16,007 nt of DNA from JASFQI01 sp050115555 (GTDB taxonomy: Bacteria > Desulfobacterota > DSM-4660 > Desulfatiglandales > HGW-15). A program made the position numbers and the translations under genes. Location: the NCBI GenBank assembly GCA_050115555.1, contig JASFQI010000084.1, positions 1 through 16,007 of the forward strand, in the 5' to 3' direction. Under the pieces are notes generated by a model. The model saw only the letters and a program-made list of their open reading frames with translations. It was not told the DNA's origin and ran no database searches. This document shows, piece by piece, positions 7,619 to 13,512 of the stretch; the first letter of the stretch is position 1; the number at the start of each line of letters is the position of its first letter.

Positions 7619-8892
7619 TCGCTTTTCTGGCGGTGCTTCTCATCATCTTCGTTCTGCTCGGCCTCCCCGTCTTTGCCGGCATCATGGCCGCGGCCATGAT
7701 CGGCCTGGCCTCAAGCGGCGTGGATCTCTCCGCCATTCCCATTGAGATCTTTCGCCTGGCCAACGCACCTGTGCTCCTGGCTATACCCCAGTTCACGTTC
7801 GCCGGTTACCTGCTCGGTGAAGGCGGGACCTCCGAGCGTCTGGTGCGCTTCTCCCGAAGCCTTCTCGGGTGGTTGCCGGGCGGGCTCGGTGTGGTGGCGC
7901 TGGTCACGTGCGCCTTTTTTACAGCCATCACCGGGGCCACAGGAGTCACCATCATTGCGCTTGGCGGGCTGCTTTTCCCGGCCCTTGTCTCGGAACGGTA
8001 CTCCGAGTCCTTTTCCCTGGGCCTGATGACCACATCCGGGAGCCTGGGTCTCCACTTTCCGCCCAGCCTTCCCCTCATTCTGTATGGGTTTGTCTCCGGG
8101 GTGAGCATCGAGACCCTCTTTGCCGCCGGTCTGATCCCCGGCGCCCTGATGGTGGGGGTGCTCTGCCTCTTTTCCGTGGCCATGGGAAAAAAGTGGAAGC
8201 TCCAGAGAGCGAGGTTCACCTTTCGGGAATTCCTGGCCGCCGGTCGCGCCGCCGCCTGGGAGATCCCCATTCCCTTCCTGATCCTGATCGCCATCTACTC
8301 CGGGGTGTGCACCGCCACGGAAGCCGCTTCGCTCACCGTGGTCTACGTCTTGGGAATCAAGACCCTCGTGTACCGGGAGATCACATGGCGGCAGGACCTT
8401 CCTCGCATCATGCGGGAAAGCATGAAAATGGTCGGCGGCATTCTGATCATTCTGGGGGGCGCCCTGGGTTTCACCAACTACCTTGTGGACGCCTTTGTTC
8501 CTCTGAAGATCCTCGGGTTCATGGAGGCCACAGTGCAGACCCGTCTGGGCTTCCTGCTCGCACTCAACCTCTTCCTGATCGTCGTGGGCTGCATGATGGA
8601 CATCTTCAGCGCCATCCTCATCATCGTGCCCCTCATCCTTCCCCTGGCCCAATCCTACGGCGTGAACCCTGTCCATCTCGGGGTCGTATTCCTGGCCAAT
8701 CTCGGGATCGGATACAACACACCTCCGGTCGGGCTGAACCTCTTCATTGCAGGCTCGCGGTTCAACCGTCCGATTGCAATCCTTTACCGCGCCACCCTGC
8801 CCTTTCTCCTGCTGCTCCTCCTCACCCTGCTCCTGATCACCTACTGGCCCGCGCTCAGCCTCTTCCTTCCCTCCTTCCTGGGCCAAAGATAA
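7615..8892 (+). CDS. dctM: TRAP transporter large permease, DctM type
   Basis: Large integral membrane subunit that carries the translocation pathway, 425 aa with about 11-12 hydrophobic helices. Characteristic features are LLGLPVFAGIMAAAMIG near the N-terminus, a TGATGVTIIALGGLLFP loop, and the re-entrant LGLHFPPSLPLILYGF segment. The paired second-half repeat contains MMDIFSAILIIVPLILPL and NLGIGYNTPPVGLN. The GTG start at 7615 overlaps the dctQ stop by 4 bp. No intrinsic terminator is obvious just after the TAA, so transcription could continue toward the ligase/aminomutase genes. Confidence 0.93.
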   Translation: MIAFLAVLLIIFVLLGLPVFAGIMAAAMIGLASSGVDLSAIPIEIFRLANAPVLLAIPQFTFAGYLLGEGGTSERLVRFSRSLLGWLPGGLGVVALVTCAFFTAITGATGVTIIALGGLLFPALVSERYSESFSLGLMTTSGSLGLHFPPSLPLILYGFVSGVSIETLFAAGLIPGALMVGVLCLFSVAMGKKWKLQRARFTFREFLAAGRAAAWEIPIPFLILIAIYSGVCTATEAASLTVVYVLGIKTLVYREITWRQDLPRIMRESMKMVGGILIILGGALGFTNYLVDAFVPLKILGFMEATVQTRLGFLLALNLFLIVVGCMMDIFSAILIIVPLILPLAQSYGVNPVHLGVVFLANLGIGYNTPPVGLNLFIAGSRFNRPIAILYRATLPFLLLLLLTLLLITYWPALSLFLPSFLGQR

Positions 8893-9151
8893 GTGTATGT
8901 GAAGGTGTAGGTGTCTATGACAGAGCCTCTTTGCCTTTTTGAAGTTCCTTCTGATTGGCGGGATCGGCCTTTTCTTCGTGTGCTTCGTGAACTTCGTGGT
9001 GAAGCTTAAGGGGAATATCATCAAGGATTTTGAGGCATCACGTCACGGGAAAGAGGTTGCATTCCTTTAGGACAGTTGGTAGGAAAAGAGCGGCCCGGCC
9101 CGTGTGGAACGCAGCCGCCATTCACTCTGCAATATCAAGGGGATGAAACGA
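8893..9151. other. Intergenic spacer between TRAP operon and GS-like gene
   Basis: This 259-bp spacer has no credible gene. It contains the 9-bp tandem repeat at 8974-9000. A TTGCAT (9057-9062)-N17-TAGGAA (9080-9085) pair is a weak promoter candidate for the GS-like gene. In-frame starts at 9104 (GTG) and 9143 (ATG) lack properly spaced ribosome sites. Confidence 0.45.
8974..9000 (+). repeat. Three tandem 9-bp units CTTCGTGNN
   Basis: CTTCGTG begins at 8974, 8983 and 8992, an exact 9-bp period, followed by GAAGCTT. On the other strand it reads as CACGAAG units that translate as a TKxTK-like pattern. Similar CACGAAG-periodic stretches are, to my knowledge, dispersed in many environmental bacterial genomes and often lie outside genes. 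This looks like a short remnant of such a dispersed repeat. Confidence 0.7.
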
Positions 9152-10456
9152 ATGCCCAAAATCGAGGAAATCAAGAGGCGATTGAGCGAAACGGACTCCA
9201 CGATGATATTTTTCGTAGATCTCAACGGCAGGTTGATGACCCTCCCCATCAACCCGGATATCGTGGACCGGATCATCGAATCCGGCGTCGGCTTCGACGG
9301 CAGCTCGGTGGCGGGGTATGCATCCGTGGAGAGCAGCGATCGCATCCTCATCCCCGACCCTGAGAGCTTTCGTGTGGTTCCCTCGAAAAACGGACGAATG
9401 GGTTTCTTTATCGGCCACGTGTTCAACGAGAAGGGGGATCGCGCCCAGGCCGATCCTCGTGCCATCCTGGAGCGGATCGTGGCGCAGGGAGAGCAGGAGT
9501 TCGGGTACCGGTTCACCGTGGGACCGGAGCACGAGTACTTCCTGCTGCGCTCGAACGAGTTCCACGAACACATGCACACCGACAAGGCCGGGTACTTTCA
9601 CACACCTCCCCACGATCACGGAGAGGCCGTGCGAAACGAGATCCTCGCGATCCTCGGGGCGTGCGGTATTCGCTTTGAAAAGGCCCACCACGAGGTGACC
9701 CCTTCCCAGCACGAGATCAATCTCGAGGCCGTGGATCCCCTCCAGGCGGCGGATCGAACGGTCCTTTTCAATCACGTGACCCAGCAGACCGCCGCGGCAC
9801 ACGGGCTCCACGCCACGTTCATGCCCAAGCCCTTTGACGGTCAGAACCGAAGCGCCTTCCACATCCACGTGTCCATGCAGGACCTGGAAGGCCGCAACCT
9901 GTTCTACTCCGAGTCCGATCAGGGGAACCTCAGTCAAACAGCCCGCCACTTCATCGGAGGGATCCTGAAGCACGCCCGGGGCACTTCGTTGATCATGGCC
10001 TCCACGTACAACTCGTACAAAGCGTACGTGCTGGAACGCGAGGCCCCCGTCGTGAGGAGCTGGGGGTTTCGAAATCGCAGCTCCATGGTGCGAGTCCCTT
10101 ACAGCGCCGATCCCCAGGGCACGCGGCTCGAGCTGAGGAGCCCGGATCCGTCCGGAAATGTCTACCTCCAGATGGCCGCGCTCATCGCCATGGGTCTCGA
10201 CGGGATTCGGAACCGCATGGACCCCGGAAAACCCGATACCGGAAGCACCTACCGCAAGCAGCACCAAGGGCGCCTCTGGGATCGCCGTTATCTCCCCAAG
10301 AGCCTTTTCGAGGCGCTGGTCGAGGCCGAGCGAAGCCGCTTCCTTCGCGACCTGCTCGGCGATCGTATTTTCCATAACTACATGACCCTCAAAACCCGGG
10401 ACTGGGAGGAGCACCGGACCCACGTCACGCCGAGGGAGTACGCCAAGTACCTGTAG
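9152..10456 (+). CDS. Glutamine synthetase-like ligase (GS type I fold, altered substrate site)
   Basis: ATP-dependent gamma-glutamyl-type ligase of the GSI family, 434 aa, cytoplasmic. Conserved: GFDGSSV (48-53), metal ligands in PEHEYFLL (E126, E128), HHEVTPSQHE (E181, E188), FHIH (H237), E297 in EREAPV, RNRSS (307-311) and RLELRSPDPSGN (325-336). Changed: the glutamate-binding NGSG loop reads NRSA (232-235), and the Arg of NSYKR (Salmonella R321) is Ala291 in NSYKAY. The adenylylation-site Tyr loop of GSI-beta is absent. Catalysis by phosphoryl transfer looks intact, but the amino-acid pocket differs, so this is probably not the housekeeping glutamine synthetase. The start at 9152 is chosen because AAGGGG (9137-9142) is 9 nt upstream; ATG 9143 abuts that site and GTG 9104 has none. 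The next gene, 79 bp downstream on the same strand, is a radical-SAM aminomutase. Confidence 0.85.
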   Translation: MPKIEEIKRRLSETDSTMIFFVDLNGRLMTLPINPDIVDRIIESGVGFDGSSVAGYASVESSDRILIPDPESFRVVPSKNGRMGFFIGHVFNEKGDRAQADPRAILERIVAQGEQEFGYRFTVGPEHEYFLLRSNEFHEHMHTDKAGYFHTPPHDHGEAVRNEILAILGACGIRFEKAHHEVTPSQHEINLEAVDPLQAADRTVLFNHVTQQTAAAHGLHATFMPKPFDGQNRSAFHIHVSMQDLEGRNLFYSESDQGNLSQTARHFIGGILKHARGTSLIMASTYNSYKAYVLEREAPVVRSWGFRNRSSMVRVPYSADPQGTRLELRSPDPSGNVYLQMAALIAMGLDGIRNRMDPGKPDTGSTYRKQHQGRLWDRRYLPKSLFEALVEAERSRFLRDLLGDRIFHNYMTLKTRDWEEHRTHVTPREYAKYL

Positions 10457-10493
10457 CGGGTCCGTCCCGGCCGGTCCGGAAGACGCGACCCGC
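10456..10493 (+). other. GC-rich hairpin between GS-like and aminomutase genes
   Basis: GCGGGTC (10456-10462) pairs perfectly with GACCCGC (10487-10493). A TCCG/CGGA pair overlaps the inner side of the 24-nt loop. There is no T-tract, so it is unlikely to be an intrinsic terminator. It may tune stability or differential expression within a two-gene transcript. Confidence 0.35.
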
Positions 10494-10535
10494 AGGCCGT
10501 GCAGCGAGTGCATGTCGAAAAAAGGAGAGGTTCCC

Positions 10536-11609
10536 ATGGAAGAATGGATGGAGCAGTTGCAGCAATCCGTGAACACCCTGGAGAGGCTTCGGGAGTTCAT
10601 CAACGTCACCCCTGACGAGGAAAAGGCCATCACGACGCTCAAGACCAAGTGGGGGACCACACCCTACTTCGCGTCTCTCATGGATCCCGACGACCCCCAG
10701 TGCCCGATCCGGAAACAGGTCATCCCCTCCATGAAGGAGACCGAGAACCGGTACGGGATCCCGAACTACCTCGTGTGGAAGGAAAACCGCGCGACCGATG
10801 AGAAAAGACCGGACAGCATCGCCCGGCAATACTACGACCGCATTGCGTTCACGGTCACCGATGTGTGTGCGAATTACTGCCGGCACTGCTTTCGAAAAGA
10901 GGTCGTGGTGGATCGGGACCTGAAGCTGCGCATGGACGTGGACGAAGGTCTGCACTGGATCGAGGAGCACTCTGAAATTCGGGACGTGCTGGTTACCGGA
11001 GGGGACCCGTTCATCCTGTCGGATGAAAAAATCGAGTACCTCATCCGAAAGCTCCGCGAAATCCCTCATCTGGAGATGATTCGCTTCGGCACCCGCACGC
11101 CCATCGTGCTCCCCCACCGCATCACCAACGGCCTGAAAAAGATCCTGAGCCCGTTCCATCCCGTGCCCATCTGGATCAACACGCAGTGCAACAGCGCCAA
11201 AGAAATTACGGAGAAAACAGCCCGGGCCGTTTACGACCTCCTCTCCTGCGGGGTGAACGTGGGCAACCAGGCGGTTCTCCTAAAAGGAGTGAACGATGAC
11301 GTGGAATCATTCCGCCGTCTTCACCAGAAGCTCCTTCAGGTGCGCATCCGGCCCTACTACGTTTTCTACTGCGAGCCCGCACCAGGCATCGATCACTTCC
11401 GGACGCCCGTGGAAAAAGGCGCCGAGCTCATTCGTGACGCCATTCGCGGCCACACCACGGGCCTGGCCCAGCCCATGTACGTGATCGCCACGAACATCGG
11501 CAAAATTCCGTTGATGCCGGATTACTACATCGAAGGAAAGACAGAGGAAGAGTACCACCTGATCAACTACAAAGGGGAGCGCACCACCTGGCCGAACATC
11601 CCGGAATAG
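10536..11609 (+). CDS. KamA-family radical SAM, PLP-dependent 2,3-aminomutase; substrate probably not lysine
   Basis: Radical-SAM/PLP enzyme expected to move an amino group from C2 to C3 of an amino acid, 357 aa. The cluster motif CANYCRHC gives C111, C115 and C118; VTGGDPF is the SAM-binding GGD-type motif; K323 in NIGKIPLMP aligns with the PLP lysine K337 of Clostridium subterminale lysine 2,3-aminomutase (LAM). R120 aligns with LAM R134, which holds the substrate carboxylate. The two LAM aspartates that bind the lysine side-chain amine are lost: D293 (YQCD) is Glu280 (FYCE) and D330 (FVVD) aligns with Ala318 (YVIA). LAM's APGGGGK loop is two residues shorter here, and the C-terminal CxCxxC tail of LAM is missing. 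It is also unlike EpmB, being longer than and lacking its C-terminal pattern. The start at 10536 is chosen because AAGGAGAGG (10522-10530) lies 5 nt upstream; an upstream ATG at 10512 has none. Confidence 0.87.
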   Translation: MEEWMEQLQQSVNTLERLREFINVTPDEEKAITTLKTKWGTTPYFASLMDPDDPQCPIRKQVIPSMKETENRYGIPNYLVWKENRATDEKRPDSIARQYYDRIAFTVTDVCANYCRHCFRKEVVVDRDLKLRMDVDEGLHWIEEHSEIRDVLVTGGDPFILSDEKIEYLIRKLREIPHLEMIRFGTRTPIVLPHRITNGLKKILSPFHPVPIWINTQCNSAKEITEKTARAVYDLLSCGVNVGNQAVLLKGVNDDVESFRRLHQKLLQVRIRPYYVFYCEPAPGIDHFRTPVEKGAELIRDAIRGHTTGLAQPMYVIATNIGKIPLMPDYYIEGKTEEEYHLINYKGERTTWPNIPE

Positions 11610-11613
11610 GAGG

Positions 11614-12057
11614 CTACAGCCCCTCCTCCAGACGGGCCAGGCATTGGCGAAGGATCTCCACGTTCTGGCGAAGTGCTTCCTTGGACACCTGTACCGCTTC
11701 ATCGTCCTCGATGATGCGGGTGAGCAGGTTCACGCTCCTTTGAAGCGGCGCCTTGATCTCCTCGAGCCGCCGGTTTCTTTCCATGTCATCCTGGGCGAGG
11801 GATTCGGCGGCTGCAAGCAAAGTGGAAGCAAACACCGCCGCCTCCTCGTTTTTGTCCTGTTCAGACCTGGGGGCGTCAATGGTGGGATCGCCGGTCAGCA
11901 TTCGAATGAAATGCGCCATCTCGCCACTGACCATGCGTATGGGGTCGATGTGATAGAGTTCCATGTCCTCCAGGACACCCTCTTCAATGAGTTCCTGGTA
12001 GAGATCCTGTAGCTTTCTCTTCAGCTCGCTTCGCTTTTGTAGATCCTGACTGGTCAC
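11614..12057 (-). CDS. Hypothetical charged helical protein
   Basis: I do not recognise this 147-aa protein. It is hydrophilic and almost entirely helix-forming, with heptad-like Leu/Ile spacing near residues 12-30, 95-117 and 128-144. There is no signal peptide or membrane segment. HIDPIRMVSGEMAHFIRMLTG (residues 36-56) is the least repetitive part and the best search probe. It could be a small coiled-coil regulatory or scaffold protein. The GTG at 12057 is preferred because AAGGGGG (plus-strand 12064-12070) is 6 nt upstream and overlaps the stop codon of the small ORF before it. The alternative in-frame GTG at 12090 would overlap that ORF. Its stop lies 4 bp from the aminomutase stop, and an AGGAGG...CCTCCT dyad (11608-11627) covers the junction, perhaps a weak bidirectional terminator. 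Confidence 0.65.
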   Translation of the reverse strand: MTSQDLQKRSELKRKLQDLYQELIEEGVLEDMELYHIDPIRMVSGEMAHFIRMLTGDPTIDAPRSEQDKNEEAAVFASTLLAAAESLAQDDMERNRRLEEIKAPLQRSVNLLTRIIEDDEAVQVSKEALRQNVEILRQCLARLEEGL

Positions 12058-12068
12058 AGAATGCCCCC

Positions 12069-12233
12069 TTAGCGTCCCGAATAAAGCCACACCTCATATT
12101 TGTCTGATAATGTGAAATCATACCCTTGACCATACAGATCATCAATCAAATTTCGCATGCTCGGGTCCCCTGTTTTCACCGTCCAATCCATTTCGGGACA
12201 GCAGCCGCCTGAAAAAATGCGTGAAACCTTCAC
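12069..12233 (-). CDS. Small hypothetical protein (54 aa), GTG start, Cys-Cys motif
   Basis: A short frame that is easily missed. It reads VKVSRIFSGGCCPEMDWTVK at the start, then a GDPSMRNLIDD helix, a YGQGYDFTLSD turn and a YEVWLYSGR end, followed by TAA. Composition is protein-like: alternating hydrophobic strands, acidic turns, and aromatic-rich ends rather than the Arg/Pro/Ser bias of shadow frames. Cys11-Cys12 after two glycines could bind metal or an Fe-S cluster, but I assign no function. The only start in frame after the upstream TGA that yields the GGCC segment is GTG 12233; internal ATGs at 12191 (40 aa) and 12158 are alternatives. The Shine-Dalgarno is weak. Its stop overlaps the ribosome site of the next gene, suggesting a translationally coupled pair. 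Confidence 0.55.
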   Translation of the reverse strand: MKVSRIFSGGCCPEMDWTVKTGDPSMRNLIDDLYGQGYDFTLSDKYEVWLYSGR

Positions 12234-12235
12234 GC
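12211..12235 (-). terminator. Terminator-like hairpin overlapping the small ORF start
   Basis: On the minus strand, GCGTGAA-GGT-TTCACGC is a perfect 7-bp stem with a 3-nt loop, followed by A and six T. This is the form of an intrinsic terminator. The first stem arm contains the GTG start codon of the 54-aa ORF. It could terminate a short upstream transcript, act as an attenuator, or hide the start codon. No minus-strand gene upstream is evident that would need a terminator here. Confidence 0.5.
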
Positions 12236-12254
12236 GCCTGGTGTAACATTTGCG

Positions 12255-12281
12255 GATTCAGTGACTCTATACACCTGAATC
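12255..12281 (-). promoter_or_regulatory. Perfect inverted repeat upstream of the small ORF
   Basis: GATTCAG (12255-12261) and CTGAATC (12275-12281) form a perfect 7-bp dyad with a 13-bp centre. The dyad lies about 22 bp before the GTG at 12233 on the minus strand. It may be an operator or a leader hairpin. Confidence 0.35.
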
Positions 12282-12376
12282 GGCAGGCGGACTGAATGCA
12301 GATGGAGTCGCAAAAAGCTGAGACCTAGAAATTTGCCTCTAACGATTCCAGTGACTTAAATGTATTCAACAGGCGG
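12255..12376. repeat. Pair of imperfect direct repeats
   Basis: Unit 1 (12255-12290) and unit 2 (12344-12376) share GATTC(C)AGTGACT at one end and CAGGCGG at the other, with diverged middles of similar length. ATTTGC also precedes both. They fill the spacer between the minus-strand small ORF and the FmdB-like gene. Function is unknown. Confidence 0.4.
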
Positions 12377-12470
12377 TCGAGCGGGTTTTTACGAGACAGT
12401 TAATGCCGTGCACGTTCAAAAATGAATGGGTTTGATCGGGGAAGACCCTCGAGAAACCGAGGAGGAAGAA

Positions 12471-12680
12471 ATGCCAATCTATGAATACAAATGCGATGTC
12501 TGTGGAGAAGTTTTCGAGCGAATCGTGTTTGCATCCGATAAAGACGAACCTGTGGAGTGCCCTGCCTGCGGAAAGATGAAGAGCAAGCGCCAGCTGTCTT
12601 CGTTTTCCTGTGGAACCAGCTCTGAGGGGCTGGGGGCAGCCCTATCCTCCGGCTGCGGTTCTTCCGGCGGGTTCTCTTGA
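12471..12680 (+). CDS. FmdB family zinc-ribbon protein
   Basis: Small zinc-ribbon protein of the FmdB/CxxC_CxxC_SSSS family, 69 aa. MPIYEYKCDVCG opens the protein exactly as the family does. Zinc ligands are C8/C11 and C30/C33 (CPAC), and the tail is a Ser/Gly/Cys-rich segment. The family was named as a putative regulator of formamidase but its role is not settled. The ATG at 12471 follows AGGAGGA (12460-12466); an upstream in-frame ATG at 12426 would add a non-conserved acidic stretch. Confidence 0.92.
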   Translation: MPIYEYKCDVCGEVFERIVFASDKDEPVECPACGKMKSKRQLSSFSCGTSSEGLGAALSSGCGSSGGFS

Positions 12681-12813
12681 GCGGGGTAGTAGACGGCCGT
12701 GTGCCGCCCTACCCTGCCCTGTGAAACGAAAACTTCTGATGGAATGTCGAATGTATCCTCTAATCAGCCGATAGGAAATCATGAGCACATCGAAACCACG
12801 CAAGGAGAAACAC

Positions 12814-12900
12814 ATGGGAATGGGATGGTTGCTGCTGATCCTTGTGGCCTGGGTCCTGCTCCAAGCGGTGATCCTGCCCAAGATGGGCATTTCCACATGA
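12814..12900 (+). CDS. 28-aa single-pass membrane peptide
   Basis: A very short ORF: MGMGWLLLILVAWVLLQAV followed by ILPKMGIST and TGA. AAGGAG (12802-12807) lies 6 nt before the ATG. It is one hydrophobic helix (about 4-21) with a short LPK-containing polar tail, the layout of small membrane proteins. It resembles tiny conserved hypotheticals I have seen in Desulfobacterota, but I cannot name a family. An ATG at 12781 in the same frame would add 11 residues, including SKPRKEK, but it lacks a ribosome site. It lies 133 bp after the FmdB-like gene on the same strand. Confidence 0.6.
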   Translation: MGMGWLLLILVAWVLLQAVILPKMGIST

Positions 12901-12916
12901 CTGCGGCCAGGTGCGA

Positions 12917-12933
12917 GTTGTCCGGTGGACAAC
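12917..12933. other. Perfect 17-bp hairpin/palindrome
   Basis: GTTGTCC and GGACAAC flank a 3-nt centre (GGT), starting 17 bp after the stop of the 28-aa peptide. There is no T-tract on either side. It could be an mRNA 3'-end hairpin or a protein-binding dyad. Confidence 0.45.
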
Positions 12934-13149
12934 AGAACCGAGACCAACCTGGTGGACTTTTCTGACAACGCTTCAACGAGCCGACAGTCCGAAGATTCGC
13001 CCAAACGCTGAACATCGAAATGAATCCATTTGCCTATGAACCGCTTTTCGCATCTTAAAAACACGACCTTGGACCTACGGCATGCTTCCCGGGCAGCAAT
13101 GCAGACAACATTGTTGAGCTAGGGAGGGAGCCATGTCCCGAGCCGTCAG

Positions 13150-13190
13150 AGACCCCGCTTCTCGAAAAGAGGCGGGGTCTTGTATTTTCT
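13150..13190 (+). terminator. Strong intrinsic terminator
   Basis: AGACCCCGC (13150-13158) pairs perfectly with GCGGGGTCT (13172-13180). CTC/GAG pairing extends it inward and a T-rich TGTATTTTCT tail follows. It ends a plus-strand transcript, possibly the FmdB/28-aa unit some 250 nt upstream or an unannotated small RNA in between. Confidence 0.75.
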
Positions 13191-13512
13191 GCGCCTGCAC
13201 AATGCCGGGCCCTCGGGAACGGGATTACCGATGCATCAACGGCCGTTGAATTGCTCGCATGTTCCTCAAGCTTTCTGCGGACAGATCCCATTCGATCCTG
13301 TGGAGGGTTCTGAAAGAAAAATGGAATCACAAGACATTCAGTGCTAAAATCCCAAATAAATTCCTTTAACACTTCAGAAAAAAGAAAAGTAGAGGCCTCA
13401 TTCCGCCAGCAACGGATCTGGTTGTGGGCATACCAGTCATGGACTTTGCAAGCCCTCGTGGATTCGTTCCCATTCGTTCGTTCTATTTCATTCGAAGATG
13501 AAGTGGAAGAAT

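Larger units (their letters stand above)
12901..13512. other. 612-bp region without a convincing gene
   Basis: Contents seen: a perfect GTTGTCC-GGT-GGACAAC palindrome (12917-12933); CAACATTGTTG (about 13107-13117); the intrinsic terminator at 13150-13190; and an AT-rich stretch around 13310-13400 that may carry the promoter of the PAS gene (TAAAAT at 13345-13350, no clear -35). A strong GGGAGGGAG site precedes ATG 13133 with a 38-codon frame to 13249, but that frame runs straight through the terminator stem and its product is not protein-like. Long minus-strand frames here have shadow-type composition. Confidence 0.5.

Noticed and set aside
7711..9024. 437-codon minus-strand open frame opposite dctM
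   Set aside because: Product is rich in Gly, His, Glu and Gln without domains, and lies exactly antisense to a convincing DctM permease; it is a shadow frame.
10456..10493. Intrinsic terminator between GS-like and aminomutase genes
   Set aside because: The hairpin is real, but there is no T-tract on either strand, so it was listed only as a hairpin.
9122..10660. 512-codon minus-strand open frame opposite the GS-like gene
   Set aside because: Antisense to a clear GS-fold gene with all family motifs; its composition is typical of a GC-rich shadow.
12255..12376. CRISPR-like or attachment-site repeat
   Set aside because: Only two imperfect copies with diverged centres, no cas or integrase gene, and no tRNA nearby.
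13133..13249. 38-codon frame with strong Shine-Dalgarno before ATG 13133
   Set aside because: It crosses the intrinsic terminator and encodes an unstructured Arg/Cys peptide; kept only as part of the small-RNA/attenuator idea.
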